Shown: in pieces, positions 51,201 to 63,164 of the stretch
Position numbering within the stretch: the first letter of the stretch is position 1
Layout: each line of letters opens with the position of its first letter
Source: Trichoplax adhaerens
Taxonomy: Eukaryota; Placozoa; Uniplacotomia; Trichoplacea; Trichoplacidae
Length of the DNA stretch: 64,000 nt
Assembly: GCF_000150275.1 (NCBI RefSeq)
Contig: NW_002060947.1
Coordinates: forward strand, 4,206,335-4,270,334
Direction of reading: 5' to 3'
The notes under the pieces: model-generated
What the model was told of the DNA's origin: nothing
The model's database searches: none
The model's input: the letters and a program-made list of their open reading frames with translations, nothing else
Position numbers and translations under genes: made by a program

Positions 51201-51484
51201 CGACAATCAAACTGTGAAGCTTTATTATATGCTGCAATAGCATCTTTACCATGTGCTAAAATTTCCGGTGGAACTTATGGTTTGACAGAAGAGCGAGAAT
51301 GATACAAATCAGAAAATTGGATAATATAGATTTTGATCAATGTCTATGTAGTTCTATAGCAGGGAATATTTCAAGAAAAAGCTTGCATTTCTTGAGTAGT
51401 CCCTGTTTAAAGTACTATCAAGCAAATAAAACTTTAGTCTATTCGAACAGTACCAAATACGATATTAAAGAAAGTAATGAACAT
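45283..51484 (-). CDS. Roco-type GTPase-like protein with Death and TIR domains and a CaaX end
   Basis: Fourteen exons join in phase: 51273-51124, 50965-50885, 50710-50286, 50155-50090, 49884-49726, 49501-49412, 49296-49153, 48619-48413, 48266-48105, 47973-47668, 47538-47461, 47363-47184, 46566-46308 and 46073-45283; a 31 bp first exon 51484-51454 is proposed because its phase fits. Total about 1042 residues. Roc: PPEILAHGKDAIAAY, a degenerate P-loop (ILSKDQLPRQT, no GK), VWDLSGQ, SIYIIAFDL, YWMSSI, TPTVFIIGINKNKLG. COR: YYHDLGNIVHY, VILDPLWLADSF, FLPDGFYNRLLMHVVRW, then a Cys/His cluster (ACTCNKLC, GCQREECLHFHELELC). Death domain about 694-779 (WRTLARKMGYSEIDI, ILNDWSKSNTIDDLY). TIR about 800-905 (EIFISYQWDHQ, GYKCWIDIGQM, CSKEIILADMLGKPIVPVML). 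An Asn/His/Gly-rich tail ends C-C-N-I-L, a CaaX box. No leucine-rich repeats were seen. Molecular role unknown; likely intracellular immune or death signalling. Confidence 0.88.
51454..51484 (-). CDS. Proposed first coding exon of the Roc-COR-Death-TIR gene
   Basis: The Roc exon at 51273 follows an acceptor and needs one leftover base from upstream; the frame is closed just before it. Between there and the end of the next gene at 51668, the ATG at 51484 opens 10 codons plus one base before a gtactg donor, which satisfies the phase. The donor is weak and the exon short. A non-coding first exon or a different small exon is possible. Confidence 0.35.
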
Positions 51485-51667
51485 TTATGGTAAACTTCTA
51501 TCCGTGCACGTTTGATAGGGAATAAAAGATCTTTAAATAATATCGCAGATGTTTATTGTAATAAAAAAGATACTACCGGTAATTGTTGCAAAGACATTAT
51601 TCGCTAGGCGTTTCTTTATTTCATTTACATTTAATCTAATAATTTACATTATAGTTTCAACCTATAT

Positions 51668-54600
51668 CTAAGGAAAACCTCTATTACGATCGTTAACCAT
51701 ATCTCTGGTTTGGATTAACTTACTATTTTCATTCCCTTCCGGCACGATGGTAGCACAATCACAGTTACCATACAAATTAATAATGCCATAGACGTTATTA
51801 GTAACATCCGTAGCTATCGCACCTAGAAAGACAAAATAAGCAGTATCGTTGGAAAATGCATTAAAAGTGTAAAGTAGTTCATAGTTATATTTAATTAATT
51901 TGTCAACTCGGATTTTTCAGCGGCACCATAGTTAATCAAGTACATAAACTATTTCTCTGTCCTAACTGTTACTCTAATTAATAATTATCAATCGGTATTT
52001 TGCTTTAGATAGATACAATCTCCAGTATAAGTACGCCATATTTAATTTGAGTTATACCTATACTATAACAAATTAGTAAGGTATGATGTTTCATAGCAAC
52101 AGCTACTTAACTCATCAATCAATATTTACTTCCGATAAGCAATATTATTAGGTCAAGTTAATAAGCTTCGCGTGAATATTATCATGTGCAGCTACTACAT
52201 ATTGAATTGTAATAATTGCCAAATGTTGTACGAGAATTTTCGATTTGATTTAGTAATAGAGTGTTAACGTGTTTACTATTCGCTTTGTAAATTATACTTT
52301 TATAACGATTCCTCATTAAAAATTTCTAATTTACCAGAACTTTATGATAAATGTAATCATAAAGTTACGTTCTGAAATATATCTCAAATGCCACATGAAC
52401 GTAAAATAATTTATGCCATCTCAGTCCCCACTACCGTAAGTTATGCTTTAACGTACGATAAATATAGATTATTTCATAAATGTGAGAAATTAACCTAAGT
52501 CATTGCCATTAATGTACGCATGAACATGACCATTTGTCTTTCGACTAATACCAAAATAATCGCCCATCTTCAAAGAATGCAATCCTTGATGATGGCAGTA
52601 ATTTTGACATTGACCATGGACATAAAGATTTTTATCGCTGAGAATCCAATTTGGAGATTGTTGTATTCCTACTAAAGAGCGGGGGAATTGTAAACTGGTT
52701 GGTGATGCAGTTGTTAAACCAATTTGTAAGTTCCCATTCCATCTTGTCATAACATTGTCAATTCTTAACTGAAATAATTCATTATCTTGTAAAGGACGAT
52801 TTGTCATAAAAGTAGCAGCATCGAATTGACTGACTGCATTTTTACGGCTAGCAATCGTAAAATCGGACGATAACATGCCATTTAATCCATGTCTAGAATA
52901 AAAAAGTAAAGGAGTTCGGGGATTCGAAGCTGAAAGTAAAAATAAAGGCAAATAGATATTAAGAGAAAGGCGATAATCAGTCAATATTAATCTCTTTTTT
53001 AGCTTCATTGATATTTACCATTTCACAATATTGCTATTACTACAGATTCCTTTTACATTTAAAGTTTACGGAGAAGTTGTAGCAATCAAGTATTAGAATA
53101 TTCTAACGTATAAAATTTATTAGAAGAAAGATTTACCTGCAGGCTGTTCTCCAAGATAGTCTATCCTTACTTTACAATCGCCAATAATTGTTGATATCAT
53201 AGGATAAAGAATTTTTCCTTGTAGTCCGTGAAAGGCAATCCCTAGGTTAACACCATTAACTTCGTAAGATAAAGTTCCTCTATCCATATCTAAGATAACG
53301 CAAAATTTCTTAAATCTAGATAATTCTTGATTTAATATGTTACTGCCATCTTCGCCATCTTGATTCTGGTTATGCAAATGATTAAGCATCGGGTAATGGC
53401 CTTGTTCAATATTTGCATGTATTAATACTCTTTTGCTGATATTCCATCCCCAACTATTAGTACTACAACCAATTAGGCTGGTATAGCCTGTACAATGCAG
53501 ACACTCTTTCTTGTTACCAACACCGGCAACGGAATGAGATCCTAAAAATATAGGTATAAAATCATACATAGGATCAATTAAAAATTCATCCCAATAATTA
53601 AGAGCAATTTCTGTTTGAAACTGAATTACTTGATTAGTTAATAAATTAAAACTTTAACTATATTACTTTAGCATTTCCTTAAGCAATATTAATCATGATC
53701 AATCTATGGTCGTTATATCAAAATGATTCAATATATCTTAGAACTACTCTATACCAGAGCCGATAGTAAATAGGCCACTCTTGATTCAAAATTGATCAAC
53801 AAAATAGATTCACAGTAACATGAACTAGCAACATTATTGAAAGACAAGGACTGAAGTAAAAATTTATATGTATGGTATGTTTTATAAAGAGAAAAGATTA
53901 CATGATAAATAGTGATACTATGTTTATTTGATATCATCAAATAGAGATTTGCGACCATTTCTCAAGAATAATTCATCAATTCCACTATGTTCATTACATG
54001 TTTAATATATGGTATTAAAATGACTAGACTTTAGAAGACTCGATTTACGTATGTGCATGCTGATCATTGATTAATAAATGACTGAAACAGATTTGAAAAT
54101 CGAAGCCTTAAATTACAGCAATCATAAAATGTAATTTATCATCGCCATTAGCAGAAAGAAACGAAGTACAAAATGACAGTAGTGTTAACATAACAAATGG
54201 ATTTACCATAGCAAAATACACATTACTCGTATAATGATGCATGCAATGGTTAATAATTTACGAAAGATAACGTATGTAAATTAACGTTTTCGTATATGGA
54301 GTATGACTGATTCATAATTATTATCACAACAGACTTAATCTATTGATTGTGATATCGGGTATGCTATATGTATTGCCTAGAAAGATTGAAACTAACTACT
54401 ATGATTCGTTAATTCAAATTTAGTAGCAGTAATTTACAGTGATACCACTCCAACACGTTTTCGGGATAGGGATAATTACGTTCAAAACTGAACTTGATAA
54501 TAAAGCTATTCAGGATCAAATAGAGGACGCAGATGACATAAAATCTATTTTTAAGATAGAACTCAGCAAGAAATTAACGGAAAAGATACTAACCTAAATC

Positions 54601-55583
54601 TCCTTGCCATGTTAATTGCCAAACATGTCTACCATTCTCTATGCTTCGATTACATCGAATAGCATCAGTTGATTGGACTGCTTTCTGCCTCTGACAAGCA
54701 TGAAGATCATCGTCCAGAACATGAATATTAACTGAACAATCATCTGGATTCCATGTATATAGATTGGCCATTTCTTGACCTGGCCGACGGTTGCCTGATG
54801 ATCAATAATTTGAGTAAATTATGAGGATAGAATATCTTCATGAATTAATGTCCTTACTAAACGACATACTATATGAATTATTATTAGCTTAATCAAAGCT
54901 ATCCTGAAATAACAGGATAGTTCATAATGCTTTAGGATTACTTTGTTAAATACTTATTTAAGGTTACCAAGAATGACAGTAAACTTACCAAGATAAATGA
55001 TTGAAACTTCTGCATTGCCATAGACTTCGCTAACCATTGGATAAAGAGATTTTCCAACTAGCCCAGTACAACAGATACCAAGATATTTACCCTCAGCTTC
55101 AAATGCTAATGTTCCATTTTCCATATCCAGATAGACTATAACTTCACTCGGTGCTTGGTAATCAAGAGCCATAGACGGATAGCAAGTTAATGATTTCTTT
55201 CCTGCACTATAGCTAATCTTGTTAGTAATATCCCAGCCCCAAGCGTTAGGGTCTTGCTCAATTAATGTTGTGTAACCTTTACAATGTAGTATGGCTTCTT
55301 TTGAGCCAACACCTGCTACTGCATGGCTACCTCGTGGAGTTAACCATTTTAATTTCCAAGCATGATGGCCATGAGTATAGCCATATCTACCTCTAATAGC
55401 ATCGGTTGATCGACGAGCTGGCCTTCGATAAAAGGTTAATGGGTCATCGTCTTTAATGTAAATATTTTTGGAATGATCTGCGGGATGCCAAGAATGAATA
55501 ATTTCCTGATTGAGTTCATTTTTACAAATCGAGTCGTGTTTATCACCATGGCGGACGACATGATCACGACTAGTTGTTACCAT
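51668..55583 (-). CDS. SPRY-SPRY-NHR protein (two SPSB-like domains fused to a neuralized domain)
   Basis: Five exons, all phase 1: 55583-54989, 54794-54594, 53541-53137, 52929-52495 and 51822-51668, giving about 596 residues. The first domain (about residues 25-198) is closely SPSB-like: SWHPADHSKNIYIKDDD, RRSTDAIRGRYGYTHGHHAW, GSHAVAGVGSKEAILHCKGY, AWGWDI, VIVYLDMENGTLAFE, LYPMVSEVYGNAEVSIIYLG. Exons 2-3 repeat the same domain (TWNPDDCSVNIHVLDDD, STDAIRCNRSIENGRHVWQL, GSHSVAGVGNKKECLHCTGY, ILDMDRGTLSYEVNG, LYPMISTIIGDCKVRIDYLG). Exons 4-5 form a neuralized homology repeat (LLFYSRHGLNG, ATFMTNRPLQDNELFQLRID, LQIGLTTASPTSL, GISRKTNGHVHAYINGNDLG, VYGIINLYGNCDCATIVP). There is no SOCS box or RING. 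SPRY and NHR domains both bind protein substrates, so a ligase adaptor or signalling scaffold role is inferred. The start ATG opens the long first exon. Confidence 0.9.
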
Positions 55584-58500
55584 CTTTCTTTTTTCTCCTT
55601 GGAATAATATAAAAGTAATCTTTACTTTAAGTTGGCTTAATAACAGTTGGGTAGCTAGAGCTAAATTTTAATGAAGGAAAAAGTAACGAATAAATTTATA
55701 GCTATAATATATGCCAACATTACGGGAAGAAAAGTTATAACTTCGATAATGACACATATAGGTGTACAGCAGTAGTCCGGAGTCATAAAATTAAAGAAAT
55801 TTGCTAAAGAAAGGGTGAGGTAATAACTGCCATTTTCACCTTCCTTTTAGTAAATCATTATCTTATAAATGCCCAATTTTCGGCTACTGTACGTTAAATG
55901 TCACTTTAATAGACTTTAATAAAAATGAAGGATAAACTCATTAAGTGACCTAATAAATATTATTAAAATAAACCAATTATAGAAATGAAAGAAAAGCTTC
56001 TAAACAGTCTTATGAAAACAATTTTATAAGGAGAATTTTAATAAATCATTAAAAATGGAAAATAAGACCTGAAATTAATTTAAATTTTTCCTGCTTATTG
56101 GATTATAAACATGGTTGAATAATATTCCCGTACTACTTATTTTTCAATATGCATATTAAAATTCATATTAATAAACGATAACAAAACTTATCGATCATGA
56201 ATATAAAGTACGTATATAAATCTTGGGGTATTTTCGAAGGATATTAGGGAGAATTTAAAGAGGGATCAATAACGAGATTTTTCTCACATACGTATAGTAT
56301 AGTGCACGGTACAATTGTCTATTGTATCTCTATCCATAAAAATGTCAACTATATTATTGTATATGGTCTTTAGATTCTTTACTGAAGTTAAATTCAATGA
56401 TTCATAGCACAGGATTTAACTATGTTAAGGCAAATGAAAGATTCTTCGGTATAAAATAAAAATGTTCAATTCTCGAGTACCGGTAGCTTAAATCTTCAAT
56501 CGGTTTTATGCCTCTATTATTAGAGTCATAATTTCTTTAGATTATTCTTACTGTGAGTATAGGAAATTACTTAAATTAATTGAATAATTTCAACTAGAAA
56601 AAGCTTTTCTTTTTTTTCTCGATCTAAACTTTAGATAGATCTATGCAAAAATTTCTACTGCGTTGCTACTAACTGCTACGGGATAAGCTTTATATGATCT
56701 TTAATAGAATTTCATCGCTTCCTTAAAAGATGCCTATTTCGTTTATCTTCAATACATATTTGCTTCATACCACCTTCATATATAGAATACTTTTGATTAT
56801 AAATAAATGATTAGTAATTTTACCGTCAATTCTCGACAAACTTTACGGGTAATTTATCAAAGATTTACTGCAGGACAGTCTTTAGTGTTGTGGGGGTCTA
56901 GAAAAGGAGTTATTATAAATACCCTTTAAAATAGTGTGATAAGCTGCTTAAATTTATCGACAAATAAACCTAAAGTCAGATTTTTATTAATAATGTTAAT
57001 AAAAAAAATTTTACAAACGATATAACAACCAAAACTTTTGCAGTTAGTGTTATAATTTCGACAAAACCTTTATGACTCTAGTAAGAGAAGTAGTAGTATT
57101 TAATTAATAGAAGCTCCGCTGTACAGTATATTTCACGTCCTACACATATACGTGTATCATACTTATTATGGATAACTTTTGCAAGTATGTTTATTTTGAA
57201 GAGGATCACATTAACTTGAGAAGATATGAAGTTCTCTTAAGTAAGCTGACAAATGTCTAAAATTCAACATCCGTTTGCAAAAATAACTGAAAAGCTATCC
57301 TTATTAGTTTTAAAACGCACAAGTACGGTATAATACGTATTAAGATTAAGGTATCGTTTTAATGCTAGTCTATATAACGCCTATTAATATAACATCAGCA
57401 TTGATCAACTAGAATATTACGTTAATATTTTTCTTACCTCTTTAGAAAAAAGCGGGGTTTTAAGGCAAGCTGTTATCGAAAAATATTCTAGTTGGATTCG
57501 ATAAATAATGTTTTTTGCTGTATTTGATCTAAGCCTCTAAGATTAGAAAATGATACCAAAATTACTCGCTAAGTCACTGAATTTTTCTAACGAAATGATA
57601 GGTCCTTCACTTTAAAGTAATAGTATTTATTATACAATTAAAAATATCAATGTTTCTATGTTGTTATATGCGATTTTAAGGGTTTGAGCATAAAGTTGTA
57701 ACAAACATTAGGATGGATTGTTACCTTTTTTAGTGTAATGCATAGAATTTATACATACTACAACCTACCGTAGGTAAGTTTATTAAACTTATTTCAATTG
57801 GCCATTTTTAAGGTTTAAAGTAATGTTGATGCTAACGAATAACCATGGAAAAGAGCTTTAATGAACGATTTTAATAGTAAATTTAGCTTGTTTAAAAGTC
57901 CAATGACTCTTTAAATGTTAATGTAAGGCCCCATCGCATAAGCTATAGTAATATTGATAGAATTTTAAGTCAACAAGCATTTCTAATCGAAGCAAATTTC
58001 GATGTAATATTGTAGATAGTTATTAGGTAGATGTAATTGCCTTGGTAAAAGTTATGTGATACTTGCTGTATTCGCAGGGAACGTAAAATGAACGAGATAA
58101 TAAGAATAAACATTCAGTAGTACTTTACCTTAGTAGTTTAGTTGTTAGAATATGGCAGCGCAGAGACAAGAGTCAACAAATAATTGTTGTATCAAGTAAT
58201 CATGCAATATACAGTAAAGATAAACCGATCCGGAGAAAATAGGAAGGAAATAATGACAGCTCGTAAAGAAGTAAAATAAAATTTTACAAGAAAATTTATA
58301 TATATCTGCAAATTAAGATATGGAATAGCGTCAAAAAAGAATGTATATAATTTAATATGGCAGATGGCTTCCCGACATATTCGACATGTCTACGCAATGG
58401 CTTAAAAATTGAATACTACCTTAGTCCTTTACAATTTTAGCTGTATGGGACAACAGTCTAGTACAACTACTAAATATGATAATATCTAGTTAACTACTTC

Positions 58501-60440
58501 ATCAAATTGGTTAATGTTATTAGACAGACAGAGGAAGCCAGATGTTATTTATTGTATAAAGCAAATAAATAATTATTTAGAGAATAGATTTGTCGTCTTA
58601 AGCTATTGATCAAAGCAATAAAATACCTAGTGTGCATAAGGCAGGAATTGTATTATTCTTTTTGCTATTGTTAGTACAGAATCTGCTATTTTCTAGATTC
58701 TAAAATAGTCTATTCTTCTGATCTCAAGGTTGCCACCTATCTAGTTAACGATTCATTGAAAGCAACCAACATGAATGATAGTTTAATATAATTTTCTCTT
58801 AGAGTCGGTTAATAATAAAATTGCTGACCTGCCCCTTTATTGTCATCATGTAACCGGCATTAGTTCCAACTTGAACAGTTCAATAAAATTTTACTCTTTT
58901 CTTTTTAAATCATTACGATAGAATTCTATAAAAGCTTTTATTAGTAGATTTGGATGAATAGTAAAATTGTTCATAAAGCTATCATTCAGTATGTAGTTTG
59001 TATGGCTATTATCAAGTTTTTAGTCTATAATATTAGCGACTATAATGCTTACTTCTTTATCCACTTCATAAATGGACATTGTCATTGAAGAAATAGGTAT
59101 GGTCATGACTGTAAGAAATTATATTTGATTAACGTTATATTAATAGATAGCTCATCTTCTTTTCAATATCACTTTACAGATATGACAAATTCTTCTCGGT
59201 TATAGGAAATACGTAGAATTTGAGCGTAGCGATAGGATACAATAATGCTCCCCTTTATATTCAATATCTGCTATTGGAAAGGCTTATTAACTGGTTGATT
59301 ATCATGTTATGCAAATAGCAAAGGATATTGATCAATACACGTAATACAAGAAAGTTGTTCTCTAGGATAGGGATGATAGTGATCATTGTAGTATATTTAT
59401 ATCCTCTCCAACAACAAGTATGAAATTAAGGTAACACATAGTATAATTACAGCAGTGATTAAAACCATAACATCTTCATTGATCAATGACGGTATAGAAT
59501 ATCAACTAACAGTCTATATTTTGGTTACAAAATTGTAGAGAGAATGTAAAGTAAATATAAAATACAGTATTGATGTATTTTTAAACCAAACAATTATTAT
59601 ATATAACACCATACCGAAATTCATTTTTCAATTTACGATACTGTTTAATTTAAATTAGTAATTACTACTTTATGCCATTTGTGTACAGATAGTGCGGCTA
59701 AGTATGTTTATTGATAGATAGAAGCAAGTCTTTGACAATAATAAGAAGTCTTTCATTTTGTTGAAAAAGTTGATATTAAAAATCAGCATTTATAAACAAG
59801 TTCTATTAAAATAAAATTATAACAAAATTACAAATAGTATTATTATTGATACCTTAATTTTGAGATAAAATTTTTGCGTGTCTTCACAAGCATAACGATA
59901 GTTTGGACATGATGTTTATAAATTAGGTGTTGAAATAATCGATAGGTTTCACTGCAAATAGTCTGAAACGGGGGTTTATCCTATAATGAGCTATTAAATG
60001 TTTGATGGGATACTTGTTGTAATAGTTCTAAAGATAAAATTAGCTAATCTGCCTCTTAAATTAGATCTCATGGCTGCTATGCGTACATCTGAATGGCCTA
60101 CGTATGTGCGCTAAAGCTGGAAAATAACTTTATTGATTTCTAAATTAATGGTGACTTTCGTTTGTGTTGTGCTTTTTGGAGCATTTCGTTACTTGATTTG
60201 ACTACGACTACTTATTGACATTTTCCTAAATTAGCATTAATTTCATGTAGCTTAGAATATGAAATTCAGCATGTAGTCAATACAAAGCTGTGATTTCCCT
60301 TAATGCAAAGAGAAAATATCAATTTTAGCACGTGCGTGAACAGTATAGGTATAGTCATAAACGGTAAAGTAGGATAGGTACGAGAGTAAAGTAAACTTAA
60401 TAGCATGGACTTGATGTATCTAGTAAATCATGTTAATAGA
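55584..60440. other. Long AT-rich region with no recognisable gene
   Basis: On both strands open frames are short and none resembles a known domain. The proximal part should contain the promoter and 5' UTR of the SPRY-SPRY-NHR gene. The region could be intergenic or part of a large intron of a gene outside the window. No clear repeats were seen by eye. Confidence 0.5.
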
Positions 60441-61560
60441 TAAATATGGTACATGTACATTGTACAGTATGTTCTAAGCTTGACGGTGAATGTCCTGTAC
60501 ATTATTTCTGTTCATGCCGGCGTAAAGTGGAGTGTCCTAAAGTTACAGTACCGTACAGCAGATCGCACTACAGTACTGTAGAACACTCACAGATGCATGA
60601 TTTGAAATTACTGTCCAGTACAGCTATTAAGCTGTTTATCATGTTCTTTCTTGATTTGTTAAGAGCCCCACAGAGTGGGGCAACAAAAAATTGGTTAGAA
60701 ACTCATCTGTGTTCCTCTCCACGGAAATCTTTAGTAAAAGGCGAAAGATTTATACGATCTGAAGAGAAACCAGAGTGAAGAAATGGAGATCAATTGAGTC
60801 CTTATAAGCAGTTCATACGTGCTTTCAATTATGGTTCTACTCATTAGCATACGTATCGTACAGTACATTGCATTGCAACACACGGTGCAATGTACTATAT
60901 TTCACGGTACTTCGTACTGTACTGTACAGTCATACCGAACTGTACAGAGTACTGTACAGTGTACACTTGTACTGTACGTACGGTCTGTACTGTACAGGAC
61001 AGTACTGTACAGTACAGTAAAATTTATGGTCCTGTCAGGTCACGGACTACGGGTTAGGGTTAAGGTTTAGGGTTACGGTGCGATCCTCTCGGACAGACGG
61101 AGAGAAGGTTTAAAATGTCTGTCCATCCAAGAGTGATCAGTCCAAGTTTTCTTTTCGTAATTCATGCACTCAGTGTACTCTTAATCTCTTATTACTTTAT
61201 CAACAGTTACTGGAGCCGACGATGAGATCACGTGGTTTCTAGTTGGAATAGCTACAAGCCTTGCTGACACGATGACTAGGCAAAGGACTACTATGGACTG
61301 CAGTGGGCCAGTCGAATCAATTTTGCCCTCCTCTGTACTACAGTACAGTATACTGTACACTTGTACAGTACTGTACTGTAATTAGAAACTCCCTTAGATC
61401 ATCCGCTGCACGAGCATTAAATGAGCTCCCGTTGAAATGCAGCACAGCCTATCATTAGCAAATGAACAACATTATAACCACTGTACTGTACAGTGTACAG
61501 TATGCCAGGTTCTACAGTCTCACTTGCAGTGTACTGTACTGTACTTGCAGTGTTCGACCG
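60440..61560. repeat. Cluster of GTAC/TACTGTA palindromic simple repeats
   Basis: Overlapping words tactgtac, gtacagtac and tgtactgtac are packed at about 60450-60470, 60545-60580, 60860-61020, 61335-61380 and 61480-61545. They form many short self-complementary stretches. Local GC is higher than in the surrounding DNA. Open frames at 60446-60778, 60819-61070 and 61417-61719 are biased by this repeat and have no domain. Confidence 0.75.
61051..61076 (+). repeat. Interstitial telomere-like tract (TTAGGG variants)
   Basis: The sequence gggttagggttaaggtttag followed by ggttac contains about four consecutive TTAGGG-type units with variants TTAAGG and TTTAGGG. It is too short for a functional telomere. 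It may be a random or repair-derived insertion, or part of a larger repeat family. Confidence 0.65.
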
Positions 61561-61693
61561 TAATTTAGGTACGTTCACACGATGAAGTTTTTGCAGGACT
61601 ACCATAAAGACTTCAGTCAAATCCTGTATTTTTGTCTTGGTCAAGGACACTGGAAGACAAGGGCTAAACGTGACGTGGTGGGCCCAAATAGAA

Positions 61694-61893
61694 AAAATAT
61701 ATTGAAAAGGAAACGCCAACGAACTTACTTTATTTACCTAGCTTACAGCGTGATCACTCAAAATATATTGAAAAAGAAACGCCAACGAACTTACTTTATT
61801 TACCTAGCTTACAGTGTGATCAGTCAAAATATATTGAAAAAGAAACGCCAACGAACTTACTTTATTTACCTAGCTTACAGTGTGATCAGTCAT
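61694..61893. repeat. Three tandem copies of a 66 bp unit
   Basis: Units start at 61694, 61760 and 61826 with aaaatatattgaaaa, then gaaacgccaacgaacttact, ttatttacctagcttacag and gtgatca-tca. Because 66 is divisible by three, an open frame at 61582-61917 passes through all three, encoding a 22-residue repeat (KKKRQRTYFIYLAYSVIS). Flanking parts of that frame show no known domain, so a protein is not claimed. Confidence 0.93.
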
Positions 61894-62893
61894 AGTAGGG
61901 TAATCAACGCAACGTAGAAAGTCCAAATTCTATTAATAATATTTCAGCTTACGGATTTTATACTGTACGCTGTATAACTGTAATGCTTCATTTCCGCTAT
62001 CTTCCTTCACTGAAACTGTCTTCGTCATCCCAAGTTTCAAACTTCTAGGTCTTCATTTCTGTCATGTTATGACGTTGCTTACAATTTAATATAACAGACA
62101 ACGTCCTACTTTAAGGGAGAATACTTATCCAGAGTAATGACTGATAAATTCTGGTTCATATAGCGTGGCTACGTTTACAACGTCATACGTTCAACAACGA
62201 GAGCCTACAATATAATATCAACTCGTACATTATTTTATTTAATTTTTATCCTGATAATTTTGTACATAAACCATGTTTGCTAAGATGTACCGTATTATAC
62301 GTATAAGTCAAAGGCATCCTGATTGTTAGTTATAATTGAAAGTACTTACTGAAAACGAATGGTAAAATACCAGCAGGAAACTCGTTACTTTCATTGTTAC
62401 GAAAGTGTTTATGTAAAGAATATAATCGAATGGGTTGAAAATAAATCAATGTCAATTATAAAGATACTATTAACATCTTTTCTTCGTAATGGCCATGTTT
62501 GTGCTATAATTGTCATACAGTAATATTACTTTGCTATTCTAGCTACTTTTCAGATTCTCAATCATGCTTTCCCATGAATTACAGAACTAAAATCGCTTAC
62601 AAAGTTGACAATTTACGCTGATATCGCTAATTTCATACTAGGTGCTCGTACCAAAGGTTTCATTCTTTCTACTTTATACATGAAATAGAATTCATAATAC
62701 AACTATCAATTAATTTTCTGTCTTACCATTAGCAGAATTTCGTAAATATTTATGGAATAGGAGAATGAAATTGTGTTAGCGTAAAAAAGTACCGTAATTT
62801 AGATATTTCTAGGACAGTCTTTTGTGTTATCACCAACATTTTAACGTTGTTCCAGTCTCACACTATTTTCCAATATTACTAAGTAAAGCGATT

Positions 62894-63164
62894 CTTAATA
62901 TTAAGAAAGAGATAAATGCGGATATATCTGTCGACTGAATATTAGTACGCCATCATTCGCGTAGTAATGTTCAGTCGACTTAATATTAAGAAAGAGATAA
63001 ATGCGGATATATCTGTCGACTGAATATTACTACGCCATCATTCGCGTAGTAATGTTCAGTCGACTTGATATTAAGAAAGAGATAAATGCGGATATATCTG
63101 TCGAATGAATATTACTACGCCATCATTCGCGTAGTAATATTCAGTCGACAGATATATCCGCATT
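62894..63164. repeat. Tandem array of 85 bp units each carrying a long hairpin
   Basis: Units start with cttaatattaag at 62894 and 62979 and with cttgatattaag at 63064 (85 bp apart). Each contains gcggatatatctgtcga, tgaatatta-tacgc, the loop catcattc, gcgtagtaat and ttcagtcga. In the last unit the inverted repeat is 36 bp long: left arm 63085-63120 and right arm 63129-63164 are complementary except for one base, with an 8-base loop. In units 1 and 2 the right arm ends after tcagtcga, so their stems are shorter. Resembles a MITE or foldback element amplified in tandem. Confidence 0.92.

Noticed and set aside
60446-61070. Open frames rich in Val, Thr and Tyr
   Set aside because: They result from GTAC/TACTGTA simple repeats, which avoid stops; no domain is present.
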